Below, piece by piece: positions 43,946 to 53,080 of a stretch of 60,745 bases of DNA. Positions within the stretch are counted from its first letter, which is position 1. Every line of letters begins with the position of its first letter. The stretch comes from Draconibacterium sp. (GTDB lineage Bacteria; Bacteroidota; Bacteroidia; Bacteroidales; Prolixibacteraceae): assembly GCA_016705335.1 (NCBI GenBank), contig JADIYN010000031.1:1-60745 (forward strand). The letters run 5' to 3'. The notes under the pieces are model-generated. The model did no database searches and was not told the origin of the DNA. It worked only from the letters and a program-made list of their open reading frames with translations. The translations under genes and the position numbers were made by a program.

Positions 43946-44287
43946 TGTTCCGACGACTCTCCTGATGATGGCAACCAACCTCCGGCTGGTGGAATTACAG
44001 TCGATTTAACAGATTCGGCTTTTGCAGCATTAAACACGGTTGGAGGATATGCTTATAAAGGTGATATAATAATTATCCGATCAACCGATTCGGTTTATGT
44101 TGCGTTATCCAAAGTTTGCACCCACCAGGGATGTACGGTCACTTACAATTCAGGCAACAATAATTTGCCTTGTCCGTGTCATGGATCGTTGTACACCATT
44201 AATGGAACAGTTGTAAATGGCCCGGCTCCCGATCCTTTAAAAAGATATGACGTGAAAAAGAATGGAAATATTTTAACGATAACCTAA
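43946..44287 (+). CDS. Rieske [2Fe-2S] lipoprotein (signal peptide damaged)
   Basis: Read directly: SCSDDSPDDGNQPPAGG then a Rieske domain with CTHQGC and CPCHGS, the two cluster-binding motifs, ending TVVNGPAPDPLKRYDVKKNG and stop at 44285-44287. The mature Cys at 43946-43948 looks like a lipobox cysteine, but the frame upstream meets a TAA at 43937-43939, so the leader is shifted or lost and no start codon could be fixed. Small Rieske lipoproteins of this kind act as periplasmic electron carriers. No cytochrome b is nearby. Confidence 0.8.
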   Translation, partial: CSDDSPDDGNQPPAGGITVDLTDSAFAALNTVGGYAYKGDIIIIRSTDSVYVALSKVCTHQGCTVTYNSGNNNLPCPCHGSLYTINGTVVNGPAPDPLKRYDVKKNGNILTIT

Positions 44288-44394
44288 AGCTTTTTAGTAA
44301 TCATTTATCCGTATTTATCTCCGGAATTAAATACAAGATGATTTAAGCACAATCGTAGGATTAATCTTTTATATTCAGGTATAAAAGTTTAACC

Positions 44395-44402
44395 TACTTT
44401 TG
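44395..44402 (+). promoter_or_regulatory. Candidate -7 box (TACTTTTG) for the MscS gene
   Basis: Matches TAnnTTTG 27 bases before ATG 44429. No clear -33 TTG at the usual distance. Confidence 0.35.
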
Positions 44403-44428
44403 TGCTTTGAAATTTAATGTAAACAGGA

Positions 44429-45277
44429 ATGGAGAAAATTAATAGTTTCTTACAATTCGAAATTCTCAGTATTGGTGAATATAAAATCAGGGTTTTCACC
44501 ATTGTTGTTATATTTCTGGTTTTCATATTAACAAAACTTACGGTTTGGCTCATTAAAAAAGCGTTATTCAGAAAAAGAACCGACGACTTTGATCAGGGAA
44601 ATGCCTATGCAATTTTTCAAATTATTAAATATTTTATTTGGGTTATTTCAATTGGTTTGATTCTGGATTCAGTTGGTGTAAAAGTAACTGTACTAATTGC
44701 CGGTTCGGCAGCTTTGCTTGTTGGCATTGGATTGGGATTGCAGCAAACTTTTAACGATATAATTTCGGGAATAATATTGCTTTCAGAAAGATCAATAAAA
44801 ATAAATGACATTCTCGAAATTGACAGTGACATTGTTATGATTCAGAAAATTGGACTGCGAACCTCGAAAGGACTGAACCGTGATGAAATTTCAATTATTA
44901 TCCCAAACTCACTGATTACCACCAACAAAGTCATAAACTGGAGCCACCAGACAAAAAAACCCGCTTCAGAATTAGTGTTGGAGTAGCATATGGAAGCGAT
45001 GTTGACCTGGTTTTAAGGCTGCTTAAAGAAAGTGCTCTAGAACACCCTTAAATCATTGAATCAAATCAGGTTGAAGGCAGGTTTGCAGATTTTGACAAAT
45101 CATCACTTGATTTTCAATTGCTGTTTTTTTAGCGAAAATGTGTTCCGTATTGAAAAGGTTAAAAGCGATATCCCAAAAATTATTAATCGAAAATTTATTG
45201 AAAACAAAATAAATATTCCTTTTCCGCAAATGGATATTCATTTAAAATCTGACGATACAAATTTAAACCGGAAATAA
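44429..45277 (+). CDS. Small-conductance mechanosensitive channel, MscS family (frameshifted)
   Basis: About 280 residues. TM helices at residues 20-45 and 65-85, then the pore helix TM3 (AGSAALLVGIGLGLQQTFND), with the Gly/Ala-rich packing face typical of MscS. The beta domain follows (KINDILEI, RTSKGLNRDEISIIIPNSLI). The frame then breaks at about 44965, 45035 and 45128; pieces VGVAYGSDVDLVLRLLKESA, RFADFDKSSLDFQLLFF and INRKFIENKINIPFPQ complete the alpha/beta C-terminus. Gated by membrane tension on osmotic downshock. Confidence 0.85.
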
Positions 45278-45518
45278 ACTTGTAAATCCGTGATTTTTAG
45301 TAATTTCGGCCTCATTAATTTTGAGTTTTACTATTAAGCAATTACCGGAATTTAGTATATGAATTTATTTCAAAACAAAAGTAAGTTATTCCCAAATTTC
45401 ATTTTGAATGAGCTACTTCTGATGTTTTTGTACATTTTTTCTGAACTATAAAACCTGCCGTTTCCCCCACTCTTTTTAATACATTTTTTATTTACAAATT
45501 TCTATTTAAGAAATTAAT

Positions 45519-46763
45519 ATGGAATCGTTTATAAATTACCAGAATGACCTGGTAAATAAAAACAGAATTGAGTTTTCGGCTTATCCAAACATCAAATGGT
45601 TAAATGAATTCCAGGCCCGGAGCGCTCAGAAAAAGAGGGACAGGCTAACTGAAAAGTTAAAGAACAACTGGTTTTTTAATGAAACAAAACCCTATCACAA
45701 ACAAATTTCTAAAGGATGCAGTTTGTGCGGACAAGGTACCTGGAGTTGTATTTTTATAACCGGAAAATGCAATGCAAAATGCTTTTACTGTCCTGCTTTG
45801 CAGGAAGAAGATTGTATTCCAACATCACAAAATCTTCATTTCGAAACTCCTGAATCTTATGCTGAATATATTAATTATTTCAAATTTAAGGGCGTGAGTT
45901 TCAGCGGTGGTGAGCCTTTGCTTTATTTCGACCGGACATTGCAATATCTGGAACAAATAAGAAAAGATTGTTCGCCTGAAATTTACATTTGGATGTACAC
46001 CAACGGAATTTTAGCCAATGAGGAAAAATTTAGAAAACTTGCTGCAGCCGGATTAAATGAAGTTCGTTTTGATATTGGGGCAACTCATTTCAGTTTAGAC
46101 AAAATTGCTTATGCAAAAGGAATTATTCCGAACATCACCATCGAAATTCCTGCAGTTCCTGAAGAAAAAGCAAGGTTAATACAACTTCTGCCCGAAATGT
46201 TAAAAGCCGGAGTCACCAACCTGAACCTGCACCAGTTAAGGTTAACAAAACACAATGCACCAAAATTGTTAAAACACAACTATACTTTTATTCATGCCGA
46301 ACAACCTGTGGTTTTGGAGTCGGAACTGGCGGCGCTTGAAATACTGGATTATGCCTTCGAAAATAAACTTGAAATTGGTATCAATTACTGTTCATTCTTC
46401 TTTAAAAACCGGTTTCAAAAAGCAGGATTCAGAAAGCAAATAGCCAAAGCACTTGTTGAACCCGATGAAATAATAACAGAAAAAGGGTTTATCAGGGATT
46501 ATTCCGATAGTTCAATCAATTACAAAGCAATGGTTATTTTCGATAATGATCCATCCCGTATAAACGCAAAAGAATTGCCATTGAAATATAAAAATTACCA
46601 TTTCAGAAGTGAAACAGCATTAAAACCGCTACTTCTTGATGAAGAACTAAAAAACAGTATCGATGAATTTCTGTTAAACAAGAACAGTGAAATACCAAAT
46701 GATGAAGTACTTTTTAAAATTTGGCAAATGGAAAAAATAGAATCAGGATTACGGGAATATTAA
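45519..46763 (+). CDS. Radical SAM enzyme with extra N-terminal cysteine cluster
   Basis: Intact, 414 residues. The AdoMet 4Fe-4S motif CxxxCxxC is seen in GKCNAKCFYCPA; the SAM-binding Gly motif is FSGGEPLL, and NLNLHQLRL and EIPAVPEEKARL follow. Upstream lies a second cysteine group, CSLCGQGTWSC, that may bind an auxiliary cluster or zinc. General type of PFL-activase-like or peptide-modifying radical SAM proteins; no partner substrate gene is nearby, so the reaction is unknown. Confidence 0.85.
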   Translation: MESFINYQNDLVNKNRIEFSAYPNIKWLNEFQARSAQKKRDRLTEKLKNNWFFNETKPYHKQISKGCSLCGQGTWSCIFITGKCNAKCFYCPALQEEDCIPTSQNLHFETPESYAEYINYFKFKGVSFSGGEPLLYFDRTLQYLEQIRKDCSPEIYIWMYTNGILANEEKFRKLAAAGLNEVRFDIGATHFSLDKIAYAKGIIPNITIEIPAVPEEKARLIQLLPEMLKAGVTNLNLHQLRLTKHNAPKLLKHNYTFIHAEQPVVLESELAALEILDYAFENKLEIGINYCSFFFKNRFQKAGFRKQIAKALVEPDEIITEKGFIRDYSDSSINYKAMVIFDNDPSRINAKELPLKYKNYHFRSETALKPLLLDEELKNSIDEFLLNKNSEIPNDEVLFKIWQMEKIESGLREY

Positions 46764-46825
46764 ATCCGGAAATTATTCAGTATAACTATTTAAATAATAA
46801 TTGTATAATATGAAATCCAACTTTC

Positions 46826-49800
46826 TTATTTTCTTAATACGACTTTACCTGTAAACGAAAAATTTCCTGACTGCACTATACAAATATAAATACCGGGTTG
46901 TAATTTCTGACCATTCTGGTTATCGCCGTGCCAAATGTATTCATTGGTTTGGGTTATATCACTTTTCACCAGTTGTCCATCCAACGAAAAAATGTTCACA
47001 CGCATTGTTTCATTATTGTGGTTTTCAATTTTCAACCTGGTTTCTTCAGCAAACGGGTTGGGATAAATTTTCAAATGTTTATCAGTTCCACTGTTCGCAA
47101 GCCAATCCGTGCCGGTTGTAATACTGTTCACAATTCCGGGTGTACCAAGATTTTCATTTGATGCCTTCCATGATTCAGCATTCGAATTATCGTTGTGATA
47201 GCTGCTGAGTTCCAGTGTCGGTCCATTTCCATTTGGTTCAACGGGCCAGGGAGATTCACTTCCAAAGGCTACAGAATCGACTAGTTGCCCAGTGGTATCG
47301 TACAAACGAAGAGCATCTTCAGTGCTTCCCAAACCAAAATCAAAATCACCAATATGGTTTAAAACGTTTGGATAAATTGCATTAAAATCAGTTTCTTTTC
47401 TGCACAACACAAGATAATCGTTACTTTTCAAAATGGTATTTTGCGGAATAATGTACTGATGGTCGTCATCGTTATCTTAAAAATCCAGCCTGAAATATTA
47501 AGAACAATCCTACCCCAGTTGTATATTTCAACCCAATCACCAGCATTATAATCATCAGGTGAACTGTAATTTATTTCATTTATAACTACTGAATTTCCAT
47601 CGTTGGCAACTTCTTCATAAATGGCTTTTACAGTAGTTGCGTTTTTCAGGTTAATTTCAATTGAATTGTCTAAAACAGTTACACCATTAACTTCCCAGCG
47701 TTTGAAAATATATCCGTTTCGGGGATTTGCTGTTAATGTTACCGGAACATTCTGAAAATATTTTCCCTGCCATAAATCTCCACCAACTTCAATTGTATTC
47801 AGTTTTACATTTCCGGCTTCAACCGGAACAACAGAAAGCATTAAATCAAAAATACCTGCATTAACAAATTGCTGATTAATATGATTACGAACATATTGCG
47901 GCCTGTTTTGGGCAAAAGTTTTCATTATTTGTACCGATGATTCCCATGTCGATGGACCTGGCGTACCCCATCTTTTATAATTATTCGGTACTTCAGGCAG
48001 AATAATTGCTCCAATACTATCAATTTTCGCAATTACGTTTTCGCTTACAAATGTTGTATTTAACATGTCGGCAAAACGGTTTATGAATTTATATTTAAAA
48101 GTTACGTTTTGAACAAGTCTTCGGAGCATAAAAGTTGACCATGGAGGATTGGGCCAGGTTGGTCCGTTTGGTTCGAGGGCAAACTGAATTGTATTTAGCG
48201 TATAATCAGTATTACCATAAATACCAAAACCAAAATCGGTATCGTACAAAATCCACCGCCATTTTCCATCTTCAGCCTGAGGCCGCCAGAATTTTATGTT
48301 ATTCCCTGGCCAGTCGCGGTTATTAAAATAAATCTGAGATAGCTGGTAATCAATAAAATTATCAATGTCAATTTGGTTTGCAACAAACTCATAATTAGCA
48401 TCATTTATTAAACTGTTACTATTCAAATAGTCCAATAATTCAAGATATTCACTGTTCGACCCTTCAACAATATCCGATTGCCCCTCAAGAATATTGATTT
48501 TGTCTGAATCTATTCCATGATTGCTTTCAATGTAATCTTCGTTTACTTTTTCGCGCAGGTTCAATTCGCCCCAATATTCCCCGTTTAAATACAAAATTAC
48601 AGGTTCAAAAGCCTGAATATCAGTATTCATATCTTTAACCAAATCGGTCATAAACCCATCTCTGAAGCGGGTATAACTATAATCATTTCCTGAATTTCGC
48701 AATACAAATGATTTAAATGAAGTAATTTCAGGTTTCGATTTAAAAAGTGCAACATCTTTCAAAACCGGATCGCTGTACTCATTACTAAAAAAGACAGCAA
48801 GTGATTTTTGCGGATTTGCACGGCTCCAGGCACCAAATATTTTTATTCCACAATTAAGGTTAAAAACACGTTCCCCGTCAGCACCAATCATTTCAATACT
48901 TGCAGGTTTTTCCCAGTCTTCCCAAAAATTTGCACCGTAATATGGATTTTGGTTTTCATATGAATCACCCAAAACATAAATTCCTGTCTCGTTGTCCCAC
49001 AGGTTTTCGTAATTTGTTGAAATTGAAATTACAGGTAAAGTTGGTTTTTTATCAAATAAATAGGTGTGTGATGTAATTTTCCCCGGAATGGCGCCTGTTT
49101 TAAATATTCTTGCTCTGATTACTTTATTCTTGTCAATCTGAATTCCAAACTGATATTTTGCACTTGTAATTGTGGGTTCATCTCCATTTTCTGTAAACCT
49201 GATTTCCTCGCCGCTCGCTGCGCCACTTAACGATAAATATTGTGGAGTTGACAGGAACATATTTTTGATTGAAAATTTGACTTCACCACTCACAAAATCT
49301 GTCGCAATTTCAGTATTGTTTGGAAATCCCGGAGTTGATTCAGCAAAATATCCCCAGTTTTCAGGGTTGTTTATATCACGTCCAAATGAAAAATTACTTG
49401 GAATTATTTCGTAACTAATTGAATCGGTTACTGTTCCATCTTTAAAAGTTATACTTAATGTTTCACCCGATGAAGAAAGTTTGAAATTAGTATGCGGATT
49501 CAGGTCTTGAACATTCACATAAATTGAAACAGGTGCATTTAAATTCTCCGGAGTTGCATAACCTACTGATAATATAGGTATTGCCGATAAATCGCTTGAA
49601 GTTTCATTTGTATTATGTACCTGAATTGCCAGTACATTTTCATTTTCATTCAACAGATTAATGTATTGCGAAATATCAAAACCATCAGGTGAACCACCAT
49701 TAAAAATGTTTGCTTCATGCGAATTAGCCGCAGTGTTGAAACTTACTGCTGATCCAGCCTCCCCCATGCTTGCCCTGCAAATTTCGGTTCCGTTCAGATA

Positions 49801-50379
49801 GGCAACAAAACCATCGTCATAATCCATATGCAGCCACAATGATTTTAAATTCTGCAGATCGGTTACAGTGAATTTTTTACGCATAAAAACCGACATTTTC
49901 CCGGATGCGATCACTGTATTATCGTCATTATCGCCAAACCCAATTCCACTTGGACCTGTCAACCAGCCTGTTTCAGAAAAACCAAATGATTTCCATGTTG
50001 AAGCAGGTTCACTTAAAGGAACAAAATAACGCCAGTTTTGGCCGATATCAATAATTGTGTACCAATGTAGCGGGGCTACAGTCCTGTCTTTGCCTGAAGC
50101 ATAAATAAGTAGTGGCTGATTGGGCTTTAAAATTATTTCAGGCATTTGCCATTTCAGCAAATCATCGGGATTTTCGCTTAAGAAATAATCTGAAAGGTTA
50201 ATTTCTGAATCGCTGTTGTTTACAATCTCAAGCCAATCGGGTGTGTCACCATCTTCATCATATACAACCTGTGTATTTGATGACATGATTTCGTTAATTT
50301 TTAAAACCTGTGCATTTGATTTTACAAATATTACAAACACAGCAATGATCACAAACAACAACCGATAGAAAGAATTCAT
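46826..50379 (-). CDS. CotH-kinase/LTD protein with T9SS C-terminal sorting domain (frameshifted)
   Basis: About 1180 residues, secreted (signal MNSFYRLLFVIIAVFVIFVKSNAQ). Lamin-tail domain 1 (INEIMSSNTQVVYDEDGDTPDWLEIVNN) is followed by a beta-sandwich (YDDGFVAYLNGTEI), CotH-kinase domain (IKIFGAWSRANPQKSL, YLNGEYWGELNLREKVNEDYI, RWILYDTDFGFG with the probable Mg-binding Asp), a repeat-like FKRWEVNGV segment and a second lamin-tail domain. One indel near 47460-47480 leads to the last 200 residues, which end with the type A sorting module (KIYPNPFAEETRLKI, GKVVLRK). CotH kinases phosphorylate proteins in other bacteria; the target here is unknown. Confidence 0.88.
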
Positions 50380-50473
50380 AATGCCTATTTTGAAAAGTTA
50401 GGCAAAAAAACAAAAATTAAAGGGTTAATAAAAAATATATCTGAAAAATCATGGGGCAATGCCAATTTTATTA

Positions 50474-50505
50474 CAAAAAAAGAGGGTTCGAAAAATCGAA
50501 CCCTC
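50474..50505 (-). terminator. Terminator of the YceI gene
   Basis: GAGGGTTCGA (50482-50491) pairs with TCGAACCCTC (50496-50505). On the minus strand the hairpin is followed by a run of seven T, so it ends the transcript of the gene starting at 51155. Confidence 0.85.
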
Positions 50506-50546
50506 CTACATCATGGTGTTAATTATTCTGTGAATTAATTTTTGTG

Positions 50547-51155
50547 TCAATTCAGTTTTACTTTTGCTGTAATATCGAAAGTAATTTCAAATTCATCATA
50601 AATCATTTTGTCGCCCAAACCTTCAAAAAATTTGCCCGAACCATAACGAATATCCCATTTGGTACGGTCAAGTTTGGCTGTGCCGTTAGCTTTTACAACA
50701 CCATCCGAAACATTTACTTTTGCCGGAAAACTAATGTCGTTTGTTATTCCTTTAATTGTAAGTTTTCCGTCAACAGTGTAATCTCCACCGTTTCCCTTTT
50801 TTACCGATGTGATTTCGAAAGAAGCTTTCGGATGTTTTTCAACCGAAAAGAAATCATCAGATTTCAAGTGTCCAACCAGTTTTTTATTCCATTCGGCATC
50901 CGTTAAATCGGTACACGAAATAGAATTCATATCAATGTTGATATTTGCACCAACCACTGCATTTTTCAACCCAAACATTTCCGCCATTCAGCGAAACATT
51001 ACCCGTGTGTTCACCGGTTACTTTTTTGCGTTCCATGTTACTTTACTGGCTTTCGTATCAATTTCAAATGCCGATTTTTCTTCTTTGGTATTTGTTGCAA
51101 AAACAGTAGAAACTGTTACCAATATTGCTGCTAATAAACCACTTAATTTTTTCAT
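50547..51155 (-). CDS. YceI-family lipocalin-like periplasmic protein
   Basis: About 200 residues with a Sec signal peptide from 51155 (MKKLSGLLAAILVTVSTVFA). A frameshift in the A run at about 51030 separates FEIDTKASKVTWNAKKVTGEHTG, and further uncertainty near 50985 precedes GANINIDMNSISC, DDFFSVEKHPKASFEI, YTVDGKLTIKGITNDISFP and KLDRTKWDIRYGSG. YceI proteins bind amphiphilic isoprenoids such as polyprenyl quinones. Preceded by a Crp-family regulator gene on the same strand and by a promoter box at 51185-51192. Confidence 0.88.
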
Positions 51156-51184
51156 TTTTTCTGTTTTTTATTTGTTTAACGATG

Positions 51185-51192
51185 CAAACATA
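51185..51192 (-). promoter_or_regulatory. Candidate -7 box (TATGTTTG) for yceI
   Basis: Matches TAnnTTTG on the minus strand about 30 bases before ATG 51155. It gives the YceI gene its own likely promoter, separate from the regulator gene. Confidence 0.4.
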
Positions 51193-51240
51193 CTACTTAA
51201 ACATACCAGAAAAAATAAACTAGATTAAGAAAAACACCAA

Positions 51241-51816
51241 TTAGTCTTTTTTTCTTGCCTTATTTGATAAAATCTTGCTTAAAAATTCAGGAGTAACTCC
51301 CAAATAGGATGAAATATGATATTGCGGAAGTCTTTTAATCAGTTCGGGATGAAGTTTTGAAAGTTCTTCATAATTTTCATCAGCCGTTTTTGATAATATT
51401 GAAACCAGTCTGTTTTGCAAAAAAATGTAAGACTTTTTTATGTATCGCACAAATGTGGAGAAGTTGTCAGTTAACACATTCAGGTTTTCGTCGGAAACAG
51501 AATAAACCGTGCTCTTTTCAATTGCTTCGAGATAAAAAGAAGTTATGGCAGGTGTTGAAAGATCGCCAATCCACTGGTTTTCTCTGGCGAAAAGAATATT
51601 AAACTCTTTACCCGAAGTATCAATAACATACATTCTTAACAGACCCTTTTCAACAAAATAATGTTTAGTATTACTTTCGCCGCTACTAAATATGATTTCC
51701 TTTTTTTTGAATGTTTCTTTCTGAAATGTATTTCTGATGATTTCTTTTTCCCTGTCAGCGAGTGGCCTGTTATAAATATGCTCGTAGTAACTGATTATTG
51801 TTCCGCATTTTTCCAT
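51241..51816 (-). CDS. Crp/Fnr-family transcriptional regulator
   Basis: Intact, 191 residues. A cNMP-binding-type beta-barrel (KETFKKKEIIFSSGESNTKHYFVEKG, NQWIGDLSTP) is followed by a dimerisation helix and a HTH-type segment (QYHISSYLGVTPEFLSKIL). The PRxxLxxS-like ligand loop typical of cAMP binding is not evident, so the ligand may differ. No Fe-S cysteines are seen, so it is not an oxygen-sensing FNR. Confidence 0.85.
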   Translation of the reverse strand: MEKCGTIISYYEHIYNRPLADREKEIIRNTFQKETFKKKEIIFSSGESNTKHYFVEKGLLRMYVIDTSGKEFNILFARENQWIGDLSTPAITSFYLEAIEKSTVYSVSDENLNVLTDNFSTFVRYIKKSYIFLQNRLVSILSKTADENYEELSKLHPELIKRLPQYHISSYLGVTPEFLSKILSNKARKKD

Positions 51817-52012
51817 AATCTGAAATTGTTTGAGGGTAAATGTATAAAATTGCTTTTTTTAATATCGATTTCAAATTACTTTTTGAGATTCATTTAAAAA
51901 TTTGTTATTCATTTTACATTAACATAAATGATAAAGAAAATAGTTTTAAAAAGAGATGCACTTCTCAACAAAAAGCTCTATTTTTCGACATAATAAAAAA
52001 ATTATAAACGAT

Positions 52013-52738
52013 ATGAAAAAAAATCTTGTTTTGTTGCTTGTAGCAGTTTTGCTGGCAGGTACTGCTTTTGCACAGGTAAACAAACTTTCAAAAAAAGAGA
52101 AAAAAGACGGCTGGGTGTTACTGTTTAATGGAAAAAACTTTGATGGCTGGCGCCAGTGCAACGGAACTGCAATGCCTGCAAACTGGGTATTGGAAGATGA
52201 TGCAATGAAAGTTGTAATTGGTGAAGGGAAAAACCCGGGACAGGGAGCAAATGGTGACATAGTGTTTTCTGATAAAAAGTACAAAAACTTCGAACTTTCA
52301 ATCGATTGGAAAGCAAGTAAAATGGCTAATTCAGGTATTTTCTTCAATGTTCGTGAAGTGCCGGGCAAACCTGTTTATTATGCAGCTCCCGAAATTCAGG
52401 TGCTCGACAATGACGATGCTACCGATAATAAAATCGACAGCCACCTTGCTGGTTCGTTGTATGATATTATTGCTGCCGACCCAAAAACCGTGCATCCTGC
52501 CGGAAAATGGAACACAATTGTAATTAAAGTAAAAGACGGAAAAGTTACCCATACTCAAAATGGAACGGAAGTAGTTAATTATACTTTGTGGACTCCGGAA
52601 TGGGATGCAATGGTTGCCAACAGCAAATTCAAATCATTCCCCGGCTGGACCGAAGGAATTGCAAAAGAGGGATATATAGGTTTGCAGGATCATGGATATC
52701 CAGTTTGGTTCAGAAATATAAAAATCAGGGAGTTATAA
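52013..52738 (+). CDS. Secreted DUF1080 / 3-keto-disaccharide hydrolase-like protein
   Basis: Intact, 241 residues; ATG 52013 gives the Sec signal MKKNLVLLLVAVLLAGTAFA. DUF1080 domain (PF06439) throughout: WVLLFNGKNFDGWRQCNGT, DIVFSDKKYKNFELSIDWK, SGIFFNVREVPGKPVYYAAPE, GSLYDIIAADPKTVHPAGKW and C-terminal GYIGLQDHGYPVWFRNIKIRE. A concanavalin-like sandwich acting on keto-disaccharides or related glycans. Followed by its own terminator. Confidence 0.9.
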   Translation: MKKNLVLLLVAVLLAGTAFAQVNKLSKKEKKDGWVLLFNGKNFDGWRQCNGTAMPANWVLEDDAMKVVIGEGKNPGQGANGDIVFSDKKYKNFELSIDWKASKMANSGIFFNVREVPGKPVYYAAPEIQVLDNDDATDNKIDSHLAGSLYDIIAADPKTVHPAGKWNTIVIKVKDGKVTHTQNGTEVVNYTLWTPEWDAMVANSKFKSFPGWTEGIAKEGYIGLQDHGYPVWFRNIKIREL

Positions 52739-52761
52739 ACTTCATCTGATTTTTTTCTAAG

Positions 52762-52804
52762 GATGCCACCACTTTGTTTGAATAAAAAGTGGTGGCATCT
52801 TTTA
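52762..52804 (+). terminator. Rho-independent terminator after DUF1080 gene
   Basis: A perfect 14-bp stem, GATGCCACCACTTT (52762-52775) with AAAGTGGTGGCATC (52786-52799), is followed by TTTTA. Confidence 0.92.
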
Positions 52805-53039
52805 TTAATAATCTGTGTTATCTGCGAAATCTGAGGTTGAAAACCAAAGTGAAACACCAACCTCTTCTTTAAAAAAATCCAACTCCGTTGTGTTTTTTCC
52901 AGACCAGAACAGGAAAAACATAGTTTTTCGATTATTGTATAAAAAGTCAGTGTGTTACTGACAATCGCGTAACGGTTGGATTTCTGAAAAATCAATTCCT
53001 TTTAAATGTTGTCTCGCCCAATTTTTCCGCTCGCTTGCC

Positions 53040-53047
53040 TATATTTG
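53040..53047 (+). promoter_or_regulatory. Candidate -7 box (TATATTTG) upstream of the first GH92
   Basis: Matches TAnnTTTG 34 bases before ATG 53081. A TTG lies too far upstream (about 28 bases) for the usual -33 position. Confidence 0.4.
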
Positions 53048-53080
53048 TATTTGTAAAAAAATTTAAAAAGTTCTTATTCA

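Noticed and set aside
50482..50505. GGTTCGAAAAATCGAACC hairpin as a tRNA T-arm
   Set aside because: No acceptor, D or anticodon arms fit around it; it is a terminator with a T run on the minus strand.
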